From NCBI RefSeq assembly GCF_022808595.1, contig NZ_JAKUCN010000001.1, positions 62,001-126,000 of the forward strand: a stretch of DNA of 64,000 nt, read 5' to 3'. The first letter of the stretch is position 1, and each line of letters starts with the position of its first letter. This document shows, piece after piece, positions 16,374 through 24,894 of the stretch. Source of the stretch: Microvirga solisilvae (lineage in GTDB: Bacteria; Pseudomonadota; Alphaproteobacteria; Rhizobiales; Beijerinckiaceae). The position numbers and the translations under genes were made by a program. The notes beneath the pieces are model-generated. The model did not search any database and was not told the DNA's origin. It saw only the letters and a program-made list of their open reading frames with translations.

Positions 16374-17411
16374 TTAACCTCCCGTCATGCTCATATGGCG
16401 GCTGACGGCAGGACGGGCGTGGTTCCGGTCGATGATGAAGTCGTGCCCCTTGGGCTTGCGGGCGATGGCATCGGCGATGGCCTGCGTCAGGAGCGCGTTG
16501 TCCTGCGAGGCGCGTGCGGGCGCGCGCAGATCGGCGGCGTCCTCCTGGCCCAGGCACATGAAGAGCTGGCCCGTGCAGGTCAGGCGCACCCGATTGCAGC
16601 TTTCGCAGAAATTGTGCGTCAGCGGCGTGATGAACCCAAGCTTTCCGCCGGTCTCCGCCACCCTCACATAGCGCGCCGGACCGCCGGTGCGCTCAGGCAG
16701 ATCGTGCAGCGTATAACGGTCCTCTAACCTCTGCCTCACCGTCGAGAGCGGCAGATACTGATCGACGCGCAGCCCGTCGATCTCGCCGAGCGGCATGACC
16801 TCGATCAAGGTGAGATCCATGCCGCGTCCATGGGCCCAGTGCATGAGGCGCTCGATCTCATCCTCGTTCACGCCCTTCAAGGCGACGGCGTTGATCTTGA
16901 CCTTCAGGCCGGCAGCCTGCGCGGCGTCGAGACCCTGCATGACCTTCGACAATTCGCCCCAGCGGGTGATGGCGCGGAACTTGTCCGGATCGAGCGTATC
17001 GATGGACACGTTCACCCGCTTCACGCCGCAGGCGGCAAGCTCGTGAGCATGGCGCGCGAGCTGCGAGCCGTTGGTGGTCACGGTCAACTCATCGAGCGCG
17101 CCGGATTCGAGATGGCGGGAGAGGGAGCGGAACAGGGTCATGATGTCCCGCCGCACCAGGGGCTCGCCGCCCGTGATGCGCAGCTTGCGCACGCCATTCT
17201 CGACGAAGACGGTACAGATGCGGTCGAGTTCTTCCAGGCTCAGGAGGTCGCGCTTGGGCAGGAACGCCATATCTTCGGACATGCAATAGACACAGCGGAA
17301 ATCGCACCGGTCCGTCACCGAGACCCGCAGGTACGTGATGGCCCGTCCGAATGGATCCAGCAATGGAGAGCCGGGGGAGGGCGTCGGCAGCGTGATCGGC
17401 GATCCCTGCAT
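16374..17411 (-). CDS. moaA: GTP 3',8-cyclase MoaA (molybdenum cofactor biosynthesis)
   Basis: Radical-SAM enzyme of 345 residues that makes the first intermediate of molybdopterin from GTP with MoaC. The radical-SAM cluster is C36-x3-C40-x2-C43 ([12 protein letters not shown]). The second cluster is in [14 protein letters not shown], and the chain ends in the conserved Gly-Gly (MSMTGG). Motifs [12 protein letters not shown] and [13 protein letters not shown] are as in characterised MoaA. Molybdenum cofactor is needed by the xanthine dehydrogenase at the start of the window. It stands alone and is divergent from the DUF971 gene. Confidence 0.97.
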   Translation of the reverse strand: MQGSPITLPTPSPGSPLLDPFGRAITYLRVSVTDRCDFRCVYCMSEDMAFLPKRDLLSLEELDRICTVFVENGVRKLRITGGEPLVRRDIMTLFRSLSRHLESGALDELTVTTNGSQLARHAHELAACGVKRVNVSIDTLDPDKFRAITRWGELSKVMQGLDAAQAAGLKVKINAVALKGVNEDEIERLMHWAHGRGMDLTLIEVMPLGEIDGLRVDQYLPLSTVRQRLEDRYTLHDLPERTGGPARYVRVAETGGKLGFITPLTHNFCESCNRVRLTCTGQLFMCLGQEDAADLRAPARASQDNALLTQAIADAIARKPKGHDFIIDRNHARPAVSRHMSMTGG

Positions 17412-17505
17412 CAGGGAAGAGTCCTCATGGCTTTTGGAGGCTTGCGTTAGAATTCATATGTAGGCACTTCCTGTCAAAGAACAAAGCCGAGAAGAGGTCC
17501 GATCC

Positions 17506-17874
17506 ATGAACGCTGAGCGCTGGCCTACGGAGCTTCGCCTCGCCAAGGACAGGCGCAGCCTTCGCATCGTGTTCGACGATGGGGCGGCCTTCGATCTGCC
17601 CGCCGAGTATCTGCGGGTCACCAGCCCCTCGGCCGAGGTGCAGGGGCACTCTCCGGCCGAACGCAAGATCCTGCCGGGCAAGAAGGATGTCGAGATCATC
17701 GGCGTCGAGCCTATCGGCAATTATGCGGTCAAGCTCGTCTTCGACGACATGCATGATACGGGCATCTACGGCTGGACATATCTCCACGAGCTCGGGGCCG
17801 GATATGCTGAGAAGTGGCAGGCCTATCTCGATGATCTTGCCGCCAAGGGATTGTCCCGCGAGCGGCTGCGCTGA
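17506..17874 (+). CDS. DUF971 domain protein (gamma-butyrobetaine hydroxylase N-terminal-like)
   Basis: 122-residue stand-alone DUF971 protein. Motifs WPTELRLAKDRRSLRIVFDDG, LPAEYLRVTSPSAEVQGH, and GIYGWTYLHELG are characteristic. In other proteins this domain is found at the N-terminus of gamma-butyrobetaine dioxygenase and fused to or near Mrp/ApbC Fe-S proteins; the stand-alone role is not established. The ATG is preceded by AGAGG about 9 bases upstream. Its 3' end is followed by a terminator shared with the convergent L,D-transpeptidase gene. Confidence 0.88.
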   Translation: MNAERWPTELRLAKDRRSLRIVFDDGAAFDLPAEYLRVTSPSAEVQGHSPAERKILPGKKDVEIIGVEPIGNYAVKLVFDDMHDTGIYGWTYLHELGAGYAEKWQAYLDDLAAKGLSRERLR

Positions 17875-17882
17875 ACCCAATG

Positions 17883-17909
17883 AAAAAAGGCCGGCGTGAT
17901 GCCGGCCTT
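17883..17909 (-). terminator. Terminator of the L,D-transpeptidase gene
   Basis: Perfect 9-bp stem AAGGCCGGC (17887-17895) / GCCGGCCTT (17901-17909). The run of A at 17883-17888 becomes a U-tract on the minus strand, so it best terminates the minus-strand gene ending at 17938. It could weakly serve the DUF971 gene too. Confidence 0.85.
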
Positions 17910-17937
17910 CTCAATTCTGAGACATGTCTCAAGATTT

Positions 17938-18525
17938 TTAACGCTGGACGATGACCCGCGCGCCGACCTTGGCCCGGTTGTAGAGGTCGATCACGTCCTC
18001 GTTGGTCATGCGGATGCAGCCGGAGGAGACCGCCTCGCCGATGGTTTCGGGCTCGTTGGAGCCGTGGATGCGATAGATCGTGCTGCCGAGATACATGGCG
18101 CGGGCGCCGAGCGGGTTGTCCGGGCCACCCTTCATGTAGCGGGGCAGGTCAGGACGACGCTTGAGCATGGCCGCCGGGGGGCGCCAATCCGGCCATTCGC
18201 GCTTCATGGTGATGGTGTTCGAGCCGCCCCAGGTGAAGCCCGGACGGCCGACGCCGACGCCGTAACGCAGGGCCTTGCCGTCTCCCATGACGTAGTAGAG
18301 GCGACGCTCGCTCGTGGAGACAACGATGGTGCCGGGAGCATAGCGGCCGTCGAAGGACACGACCTCGCGCGGAACGGGCGAGGCCTGAGCCTTCACGGTC
18401 TCGTCCTGGGTGCTGTAGAGGGGCTGGCGTGTCAGCGGATCGATTGCCGTAAATGCCGCAGCCGGTGTCGCGAGAGCGACGAAAGCACCGGCAAGACCGA
18501 AGAGGGTTGCGCGCATGCGTCCCAT
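17938..18525 (-). CDS. L,D-transpeptidase (YkuD/ErfK family)
   Basis: 195-residue periplasmic enzyme expected to form 3-3 cross-links in peptidoglycan or attach proteins to it. A signal peptide (about 1-24, ending AAAF) precedes a YkuD domain. Catalytic motif: [21 protein letters not shown], with the conserved His, Ser, Gly and Cys; NPLGARAMYLG precedes it. ATG 18516 (MRATLFG) is a possible alternative start. A second enzyme of the same type is encoded at 57489-58220. Confidence 0.93.
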   Translation of the reverse strand: MGRMRATLFGLAGAFVALATPAAAFTAIDPLTRQPLYSTQDETVKAQASPVPREVVSFDGRYAPGTIVVSTSERRLYYVMGDGKALRYGVGVGRPGFTWGGSNTITMKREWPDWRPPAAMLKRRPDLPRYMKGGPDNPLGARAMYLGSTIYRIHGSNEPETIGEAVSSGCIRMTNEDVIDLYNRAKVGARVIVQR

Positions 18526-18783
18526 AATTGCCTCGAAGTGAACAAATTTGATGGCGGGTTGAGTAGAATTGTAACGCTTATAGCCGCGTTTCGGATCCAG
18601 GGTTTATCAGGGTTTCGCCATAAAATCCTAGCGCTCCATGCCCCAATTTCGACACGTCGTAACCGAGCGGTTAAAGCCGCGCTGCCATAATCCAAATTTG
18701 AAGATTCTTGGAAGATTCTTGGCGAGGTTCTTAACTCTGTGGCTTGACGCCGGGGCTTCGACGCCATTAGAAGGCCCTGGTCA

Positions 18784-18858
18784 GGGCGCGTAGCTCAGCG
18801 GGAGAGCATTCGCTTCACACGCGAAGGGTCACAGGTTCAATCCCTGTCGCGCCCACCA
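18784..18858 (+). tRNA. tRNA-Val (anticodon CAC)
   Basis: 75-nt cloverleaf. Acceptor GGGCGCG pairs with CGCGCCC, D-arm GCTC/GAGC, anticodon stem TTCGC/GCGAA with loop TTCACAC (anticodon CAC, reading GUG), T-arm ACAGG/CCTGT with TTCAATC loop, and an encoded 3' CCA after discriminator A. The roughly 258 bases upstream, back to 18526, hold no gene I can see and presumably carry the promoters of the tRNA and the transpeptidase. Confidence 0.97.
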
Positions 18859-18926
18859 TTTCCTTCCTGACAATTGAAATGCCGATCGCCGTGCCGCTCC
18901 GTTGCGCACGCGTTCGATGCCGTGCG

Positions 18927-19628
18927 TCAGACCGTGACCGGCTTCAGGAGCTTCACGACGGCTGAAAACAGCTCGTCGAAATGGTCGATCACGATATCCG
19001 GATTCAGGCTCTCCACCGGCACGTCCGTATAGCCGAAGGGCACGGCCACCACCGGAATGCCTGCGTTCTGCGCCGTCACGATATCGGTGCGGGAATCGCC
19101 CACCATGATGGCCCGCGACGGATCGCCACCCGCGCGCTCGATGGTGAGAGTGAGGTGGCGGGGATCGGGCTTGAAATAGGGGAAGGTGTCCCGCCCGCAA
19201 TTGGCCGCGAAGCGATGGCTGATTCCGAGTTCGTCGATCAGCTTGATGGAGTGCTCCTCCATCTTGTTGGTGCAGACAGCAAGGAGGAAGCCTGCCTCCT
19301 CGAGCCGGTCGAGAGCCTCCAGCGCGCCTGGGAAGAGTTCGGTCCGCACGCGGATGTTCTCGCCGTAATGGACCATGAACTGCTTGAAGAGCTCGTCGAG
19401 ATACGCCGGGGCCAGCTCCTTGCCCGCCGCTTCGAAGCCGCGCTCGATGAGAGCCCTTGCGCCCGCGCCGATCATGTCGCGCGCCTGCGCCACGGGAATG
19501 GGCGAGAGGCCTTCCTGCTCGAGAATGACATTGAGCGTCCCCACGAGATCGCCGGCCGTGTCGGCCAGGGTGCCGTCGAGATCGAAGACAACGATGGGCG
19601 GGGCGATTTGCGGGATATGAAAGGTCAT
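18927..19628 (-). CDS. gph: Phosphoglycolate phosphatase (HAD family)
   Basis: 233-residue HAD hydrolase that dephosphorylates 2-phosphoglycolate, formed by oxygen damage repair or photorespiration-like reactions. HAD motifs: VFDLDGTLADTAGDL (I, nucleophile Asp), CTNK (II), K in FKPDPRHL (III) and MVGDSRTDIVTA (IV). The cap domain between motifs I and II is of the helical type usual for Gph. In rhizobia gph is commonly found next to rpiA, as here. Confidence 0.93.
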   Translation of the reverse strand: MTFHIPQIAPPIVVFDLDGTLADTAGDLVGTLNVILEQEGLSPIPVAQARDMIGAGARALIERGFEAAGKELAPAYLDELFKQFMVHYGENIRVRTELFPGALEALDRLEEAGFLLAVCTNKMEEHSIKLIDELGISHRFAANCGRDTFPYFKPDPRHLTLTIERAGGDPSRAIMVGDSRTDIVTAQNAGIPVVAVPFGYTDVPVESLNPDIVIDHFDELFSAVVKLLKPVTV

Positions 19629-19720
19629 GAAGCTCGGGTACCTGCTGGGAGCAAGGGAATCAACGGGCAGGATGATATGGTGCTCCTGGTTGATTCGTTC
19701 TTACCGTAATGGAGTGATGA

Positions 19721-20176
19721 ATGCGGCTTTTTGGGTGCGTGGCGTTCGTGTCGATGGTCTTGGCGCTGGGAGGCATATCGGGTTCGGCTCAGGCTGCTTC
19801 CTATGATTTCGTTCCTGCGCCGCAGACCGATCTGAACCGGATTTATAGGATCGATCGCGTCACCGGCGAGGTCAGCTCGTGCCAATATGGCCTGCAGGAA
19901 GGCACGATCGGCGTGACCCTGTGCTTCAGTCCGGGGGAGGGCGCCGGAGCCCAGCAGCCGGGCGAGTACGGCCTTGTGGCTTCCCGTCACGAGCGCGAAG
20001 GCGGCGTCTTCCGCGTGAATTTCCGGACCGGCGACATGAGCATCTGCTACGTCTTCGACGAGCGCGTCGTCTGCACGCCGCAAGCGAAGCCGTCCTCGGC
20101 GGCTTCCTCTCTGGCTCCTAACGCAGCGACACCGGGTGTCGGCTCGGGCTCGGGAGCCTCGCCACAGCGTCCTTGA
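19721..20176 (+). CDS. Secreted protein of unknown function, 151 aa
   Basis: Signal peptide at about 1-25 (MRLFGCVAFVSMVLALGG, cleaved after AQA). The mature domain has two similar motifs: NRIYRIDRVTGEVSSCQYG and GGVFRVNFRTGDMSICYVF. This implies an internal repeat of a beta-hairpin unit containing a Cys. The C-terminus is a low-complexity Ser/Gly/Pro tail. The gene lies between gph (divergent) and rpiA. I do not recognise a family. Confidence 0.75.
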   Translation: MRLFGCVAFVSMVLALGGISGSAQAASYDFVPAPQTDLNRIYRIDRVTGEVSSCQYGLQEGTIGVTLCFSPGEGAGAQQPGEYGLVASRHEREGGVFRVNFRTGDMSICYVFDERVVCTPQAKPSSAASSLAPNAATPGVGSGSGASPQRP

Positions 20177-20246
20177 GGCTTGCCGGCTGGGCATTGTGCC
20201 CGAAGCCGCAGTGAAACCATCTTTCTTTTCAACATCCTCGCATGCT

Positions 20247-20296
20247 AGAGCATCGTGCGGAAAAGTGGATCCGGTTTTCCGCTTAAACGATGCTCT
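20247..20296. repeat. Palindromic intergenic element, first of a tandem pair
   Basis: Outer arms AGAGCATCGT / ACGATGCTCT are exact complements, and inside them GCGGAAAA / TTTTCCGC form a second exact stem around GTGGATCCGG. This is a two-level hairpin in the rpiA upstream region without a T-run. Confidence 0.8.
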
Positions 20297-20310
20297 CATT
20301 AGAAGTAGAA

Positions 20311-20359
20311 AGCATCGGATGGGCCCCAAAAGTGCAAATCCACTTTTGGGTCCGATGCT
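20311..20359. repeat. Palindromic intergenic element, second of a tandem pair
   Basis: Outer arms AGCATCGGA / TCCGATGCT and inner arms CCCAAAAGTG / CACTTTTGGG are exact complements. It shares the AGCATCG outer arm with the first element 14 bases away, so the two look like diverged copies of one repeat. Confidence 0.8.
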
Positions 20360-20414
20360 AGAGGCGGGCAGTGGCCCTCCTTGAACCAGACGGGCGACAT
20401 TTCAGGGGTGCTCA

Positions 20415-21110
20415 GTGAGCGACAATCTCAAGCGTGCAGCGGCCGAAAGGGCAGCCGAGTTCGTCACCGACGGTATGAGGCTCGGCCTCGGGACCGGGTC
20501 GACGGCGGCGCATTTCGTGGCCGCCATCGGCGAGCGCGTGCGCGGCGGCCTGAAGGTGGTCGGCGTGCCGACTTCCGAAGCGACCCGCGAACAGGCGCAG
20601 CGCGAGGGTATTCCGCTGGCCACCCTGGACGAAATGCCGGAACTCGACCTGACGGTCGACGGCGCCGACGAGCTCGATGACGACCTGCGCCTGATCAAGG
20701 GCGGCGGCGGCGCGCTCCTGCGCGAGAAGATCGTCGCCTCCGCCAGCCGACGCATGATCGTGATCGCGGACAGCTCGAAGCGCGTCGCCAAGCTCGGCAA
20801 GTTTCCCCTGCCCATCGAAGTGGTGCCCTTCGGCCTCACGGCGACGGAGCGCGCCATCGCCAAGCTCCTGGAGAGCCTTGGCACGGCCGGAGAGCTGCGC
20901 CTGCGCCGCGCCAAGGACGGCGCGCCTTACGTCACCGATGGCGGTCACTTCATTCTCGATGCCCATCTCGGCCGCATCGACAAACCCAACGTTCTCGCCT
21001 CGACGCTCAACAACATTCCGGGCGTCGTCGAGCACGGTCTCTTTATCGGCCTCGCATCCGGCGCGATCCTCGCGACCGGGGAGGGGCTCGTCGAACTCGG
21101 TCAGCTCTGA
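20415..21110 (+). CDS. rpiA: Ribose-5-phosphate isomerase A
   Basis: Interconverts ribose 5-phosphate and ribulose 5-phosphate in the pentose phosphate pathway. 231 residues from a GTG start preceded by AGGGG. Motifs: [17 protein letters not shown] (phosphate loop), [22 protein letters not shown] (catalytic Asp), [15 protein letters not shown] (catalytic Glu and Lys) and the C-terminal [12 protein letters not shown]. Adjacent genes gph, DUF2059 and, further on, gor reproduce a neighbourhood seen in rhizobia. Confidence 0.97.
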   Translation: MSDNLKRAAAERAAEFVTDGMRLGLGTGSTAAHFVAAIGERVRGGLKVVGVPTSEATREQAQREGIPLATLDEMPELDLTVDGADELDDDLRLIKGGGGALLREKIVASASRRMIVIADSSKRVAKLGKFPLPIEVVPFGLTATERAIAKLLESLGTAGELRLRRAKDGAPYVTDGGHFILDAHLGRIDKPNVLASTLNNIPGVVEHGLFIGLASGAILATGEGLVELGQL

Positions 21111-21138
21111 CCATCAGCTTACGATTGGAGTCCCTTCT

Positions 21139-21642
21139 ATGATCCGTTCCGCTTCACGTCTGGCCGCGACCTCCGTCGCCTTGTTCATGCTGGCGAGCCC
21201 CGTCTTCGCTCAGCAGGCTCAGCCCAGCGCCGGCCATCTGGCCGCTGCCCGCGAAGTCGCCATCAGCTCCGGCATGACGGGAGCCTTCGACTCGCTCATC
21301 GGCCCGCTGCTCGCCCAGTTGCAGCGCATGAGCGTGACGAACCCCGATGTGCAGAAGGATCTCGAACAGGTCGTCAACCTGATCAGGCCTGAACTCGAGC
21401 AGAAGAAGCAGGAACTGATCGATGCGACCGCGCGCGTCATCGCCGCAAAGATGACAGAGGCCGAGCTGAAGGAGGTCGTGACCTTCTACAAGTCGCCCGT
21501 CGGTCAGAAGTACGTGCAGATTCAGCCGATCATTCTCGACGATACCGTTCGCGAAATGGGCATCTGGTCGGACAAGGCCGCCGAGTTCATCCTGACCCGC
21601 GCCCGCGAGGAAATGGGCAAGCGCGGGCACCAGCTGAACTAA
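21139..21642 (+). CDS. DUF2059 domain secreted protein
   Basis: 167 residues from ATG 21139, with a signal peptide (about 1-24, ending VFAQ). The mature helical domain carries AAKMTEAELKEVVTFYKSPVGQKY, the hallmark of DUF2059 proteins, usually found next to rpiA in alphaproteobacteria. Function is unknown. It is 28 bases after rpiA and followed by a terminator, so rpiA-DUF2059 is probably a two-gene operon. Confidence 0.9.
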   Translation: MIRSASRLAATSVALFMLASPVFAQQAQPSAGHLAAAREVAISSGMTGAFDSLIGPLLAQLQRMSVTNPDVQKDLEQVVNLIRPELEQKKQELIDATARVIAAKMTEAELKEVVTFYKSPVGQKYVQIQPIILDDTVREMGIWSDKAAEFILTRAREEMGKRGHQLN

Positions 21643-21669
21643 GGTTCGGTGCGATAGCAAGAATAAGAA

Positions 21670-21695
21670 AAGGCCCGGTTTCCCGGGCCTTTTTT
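21670..21695 (+). terminator. Rho-independent terminator between DUF2059 and tctA
   Basis: Stem AAGGCCCGG (21670-21678) with CCGGGCCTT (21683-21691), 4-base loop, then a T-run. The flanking A-run makes it usable from both sides for these convergent genes. Confidence 0.92.
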
Positions 21696-21713
21696 GTTGT
21701 CTGGCGTTAGCCC

Positions 21714-23213
21714 TTAGTCCTCGACCGCCTTGAAGCGGCCCAGGCCCTTCATCACGAAAGGAAGGATGAGAGCGATCAGCGCGATGACGAGCAGCGTTGC
21801 CGAGATCGGGCTTTCGAGCAGCACCATCGGATCGCCGAGGCTGATCGACAGAGCACGGCGCAGCTGGCTCTCTGCCACGGGACCCAGGATCAAGCCCACG
21901 ACAACCGGCGCGATGGGGAAGTCGAAGCGGCGCATCAGGAAGCCGAGCACGCCGAACACGGTGAGCATGATGAGCTCCACCGGGGACGGATTGGCCGCGA
22001 TGGTTCCAATGGTCGCGAAGACCAGGATGCCTGCGTAGAGCCAAGGCTGCGGAATCGCCAGCAGGCGCACCCACAGGCCCACGAGCGGCAGGTTCAGCAC
22101 CAGCAGCATGCCGTTGGCGATGAAGAGGCTCGCGATCAGGCCCCAGACGAGATCAGGCCGCTCGGCGAAGAGCAGCGGGCCGGGGTTGAGGCCGTATTGC
22201 TGGAAGCCCGCAAGCATCATCGCCGCCGTGGCGGAGGTGGGCAGACCGAGCGTCAGGAGCGGCACGAGGGTGCCGGCGGCCGAGGCATTGTTGGCGGCTT
22301 CGGGACCGGCGACACCTTCGATGGCGCCGTGGCCGAACTCCTCCGGATGCTTCGTCAGTCGCTTCTCGGTCGAATATGACAAGAAGGTCGGGATCTCCGC
22401 ACCGCCTGCCGGGAGAGCGCCGATAGGGAAGCCGAAGAGAGTGCCGCGGATCCAAGGTTTCCAGGATCGCTTCCAGTCTTCCTTCGTCATCCAGAGAGAG
22501 CCGCGCACGGGCTCAAGCTTTTCTTCCTCGATATGACGGCGGGAGGCGACATAGAGGGCTTCGCCGACAGCGAAGAGACCGACGGCCAGGGTCGTGACCT
22601 CGATGTTGTCGTAAAGCTCCGGGATACCGAAGCTCAGGCGTGACTGGCCCGAGAGGATGTCGATGCCGACGAGGCCGAGCAAGAGGCCGATGAACAGACT
22701 CGTGAGGCCGCGAACGGGTGAGTCGCCAAAGGTGGCGGACACGGTGATGAAGGCCACGCACATGAGGGCGAAATAATCCTCGGGTCCGAAGCTTACGGCG
22801 ATATCCACCAGATACGGAGCGAGGAAGGTCAGGCCGAGCGTCGCGATGGTGCCGGCCACGAAGGAGCCGATGGCAGCGGTGGCGAGCGCGGGGCCGCCGC
22901 GTCCGGCCTTGGCCATCTTGTTGCCTTCGAGGGCCGTCGCCATCGAGGCGCTTTCACCGGGCGTGTTGATAAGGATCGCGGTGGTCGAGCCGCCATACAT
23001 GCCGCCGTAATAGATGCCGGCGAACATGATGATCGAGCCCCCCGGATCGAGCTTGAAGGTGATCGGCAGGAGCAGGGCCACGGTGAGGGCTGGTCCGATG
23101 CCGGGCAACACGCCGACGGCGGTGCCGAGGAGCACACCGATAAGCGCGAAGAGCAGGTTCATCGGCTGGATGGCAACGGACAGGCCGCTGGCGAGCGAAT
23201 AAAAGGCTTCCAT
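21714..23213 (-). CDS. tctA: Tripartite tricarboxylate transporter, large permease TctA
   Basis: 499-residue permease with about 11-12 hydrophobic segments, the large membrane subunit of a TTT-family importer. Conserved segments: [40 protein letters not shown] (substrate/ion path), and [20 protein letters not shown]. It is the last gene of tctC-tctB-tctA, 10 bases after tctB. Confidence 0.95.
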   Translation of the reverse strand: MEAFYSLASGLSVAIQPMNLLFALIGVLLGTAVGVLPGIGPALTVALLLPITFKLDPGGSIIMFAGIYYGGMYGGSTTAILINTPGESASMATALEGNKMAKAGRGGPALATAAIGSFVAGTIATLGLTFLAPYLVDIAVSFGPEDYFALMCVAFITVSATFGDSPVRGLTSLFIGLLLGLVGIDILSGQSRLSFGIPELYDNIEVTTLAVGLFAVGEALYVASRRHIEEEKLEPVRGSLWMTKEDWKRSWKPWIRGTLFGFPIGALPAGGAEIPTFLSYSTEKRLTKHPEEFGHGAIEGVAGPEAANNASAAGTLVPLLTLGLPTSATAAMMLAGFQQYGLNPGPLLFAERPDLVWGLIASLFIANGMLLVLNLPLVGLWVRLLAIPQPWLYAGILVFATIGTIAANPSPVELIMLTVFGVLGFLMRRFDFPIAPVVVGLILGPVAESQLRRALSISLGDPMVLLESPISATLLVIALIALILPFVMKGLGRFKAVED

Positions 23214-23223
23214 ATTTCTAGCC

Positions 23224-23697
23224 TCAGAACAGACGTTCGAGCGGGCCTGCCGGGAGCGACAGGGTCAGGAGCTTCCCGAGAAGCAGATAGACGAACAGGG
23301 CAAGGCCCGCGCCGATCAGCAGGTCCACCAGGAAGGCGCGGCGTCCGAAGGCCGTGGATGTCGCGGCGAATAGAATGGCCGTGCCGATGATGAAGCCCCA
23401 GCCGAGGGTGATCAGCGCGATCAGGATCGCGAGCCCGCCCAGGATGAGAACAATCGGCGTCCAGTCCAGGCTCTCACGCGTGGGCAGATCGCCTCGGAGC
23501 GCCGAGATGCCGTTGCCGATGGCGAGCAGGATGAGCCCGGCGGATACGACAATCGGCATGACTTTCGGGCCGAGATCGTAGGGCGAGAGGATCTGGAGCT
23601 TGCTCATGTCCCACCAGACGAGGCCGGCGAGAGCCAGGAGAATGAGCGCGATGGCAAGGCCTGCCACGTCGATGCGCCGCTGCGGAGATGTCGTCAT
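23224..23697 (-). CDS. tctB: Tripartite tricarboxylate transporter, small permease TctB
   Basis: 157 residues with four hydrophobic segments (about 10-27, 43-60, 80-105 and 120-145), matching the small membrane subunit TctB of TTT importers. Sequence is poorly conserved in this family, so the call rests on length, topology and position between tctC and tctA. A strong hairpin precedes it. Confidence 0.9.
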   Translation of the reverse strand: MTTSPQRRIDVAGLAIALILLALAGLVWWDMSKLQILSPYDLGPKVMPIVVSAGLILLAIGNGISALRGDLPTRESLDWTPIVLILGGLAILIALITLGWGFIIGTAILFAATSTAFGRRAFLVDLLIGAGLALFVYLLLGKLLTLSLPAGPLERLF

Positions 23698-23714
23698 GGA
23701 ATGTCCTAAAAAGA

Positions 23715-23744
23715 AGCGCCGCGCTCGGGAAAGAACGCGGCGCT
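23715..23744 (-). other. Intercistronic hairpin between tctC and tctB
   Basis: Perfect 9-bp stem AGCGCCGCG (23715-23723) with CGCGGCGCT (23736-23744), 12-base loop. It sits in the 69-base gap after tctC. On the minus strand the stem is followed by TTCTTTTTAGG, so it may act as a partial terminator or an RNA stabiliser, keeping the binding protein more abundant than the permeases. Confidence 0.7.
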
Positions 23745-23766
23745 ATCAATGGCAATATAACGAAGT

Positions 23767-24738
23767 TTACGACTTCACCAGACCCACTGCCGTAAGGACA
23801 TCCTTGGTGCGGGCGATTTCGTCGTTGAGGCCCTTCGCGAAGGCGTCGCCGGACAGGTAGGCATTCTCCCAGCCCTTGGCCTTCAGGATCTCCTGCCATT
23901 CCTTGGACTGCACCATCTTCTCGACGGCGTCCGTCAGGGCCTTCTTCTGGTCGGCGGAAATGCCGGGAGGAGCAACGACCGCGCGCCAGTTGGCGATCTC
24001 GAGGTCGATGCCCTGCTCCTTGATGGAGGGAACGTCGACATTCGCGGTCTTGGTGGCCGAGGTCAGGCCGATCAAGCGCAGCTTGCCGGCCTTCACCTGG
24101 CTTTCGAACTCGCCATAGCCGGAAATGCCGGCCGTCACCTTGCCGCCGAGGATGGCTGCGAGAGCCTCACCGCCGCCGGAGAAGGGAATGTAGTTGATCT
24201 TGGTCGGATCAGCGCCGGCAGCTTTCGCGAAGAGAGCTGCAGCGATGTGGTCCACGCCACCGGCCGAGCCGCCGGCCCAGGTCACCTTGGCCGGATCGGC
24301 CTTGATGGCCGCAGCCAGGTCCTTGGCGTTCTTGATCGGGGAATCGGCCGGAACGACGATCGCTTCGTATTCCGTCGTCAGACGGGCGATGGGTGTCGTC
24401 TGGTCGAGGGTGATTGGCGACTTGTTGGTAAGGAGCGCGCCCACCATCACGTAGCCCATGACCATGAGCTGGTTACCGTCGCCCTTGGAGTTGTTCACGA
24501 GCTGGGCGATGCCGATGGAGCCGCCGGCGCCGGGAACGTTGGCAACCTGCACACTCTTGGCAATGCCAGCCTGGGTGAGAGCCTGCTGCATCGAGCGGGC
24601 CGTCTGATCCCAACCGCCGCCGGGAGCCGCCGGGGCCATGATCTTCAGGTCGGTCTGGGCCGCAGCCGTTGTCACGAAGCCTGCGACGGCAGCCGCAGCA
24701 AGGGCGCCGCGCCAAAGACTTTTGCGAAGTTGGCTCAT
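23767..24738 (-). CDS. tctC: Tripartite tricarboxylate transporter, periplasmic binding protein TctC
   Basis: 323 residues with a signal peptide (cleaved after TTAAAQ, about residue 28). The mature Bug/TctC-family domain has DLKIMAPAAPGGGWDQTARSM, VANVPGAGGSIGIAQL and VTWAGGSAGGVDHIAA, and lacks the cysteine lipidation motif. By family it captures citrate-like tricarboxylates, but Bug-family ligands vary widely, so the substrate is open. First gene of tctCBA. The upstream 156 bases are a divergent promoter region shared with the O-antigen-ligase-like gene. Confidence 0.93.
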   Translation of the reverse strand: MSQLRKSLWRGALAAAAVAGFVTTAAAQTDLKIMAPAAPGGGWDQTARSMQQALTQAGIAKSVQVANVPGAGGSIGIAQLVNNSKGDGNQLMVMGYVMVGALLTNKSPITLDQTTPIARLTTEYEAIVVPADSPIKNAKDLAAAIKADPAKVTWAGGSAGGVDHIAAALFAKAAGADPTKINYIPFSGGGEALAAILGGKVTAGISGYGEFESQVKAGKLRLIGLTSATKTANVDVPSIKEQGIDLEIANWRAVVAPPGISADQKKALTDAVEKMVQSKEWQEILKAKGWENAYLSGDAFAKGLNDEIARTKDVLTAVGLVKS

Positions 24739-24894
24739 TATGTTTCCTCCATGGGACTTAACGTCACGTCAGAACGTGGTGCTGCGACCGTAAAGGCGGT
24801 TTTTCGAGGGAGCAAGCGTCTGGGCGCTTTATCCGTATTCGACGTTGGCGTAAGAGCCATTTCGAAAGATTCTAACGTAAGAGCATTTGGTCCC

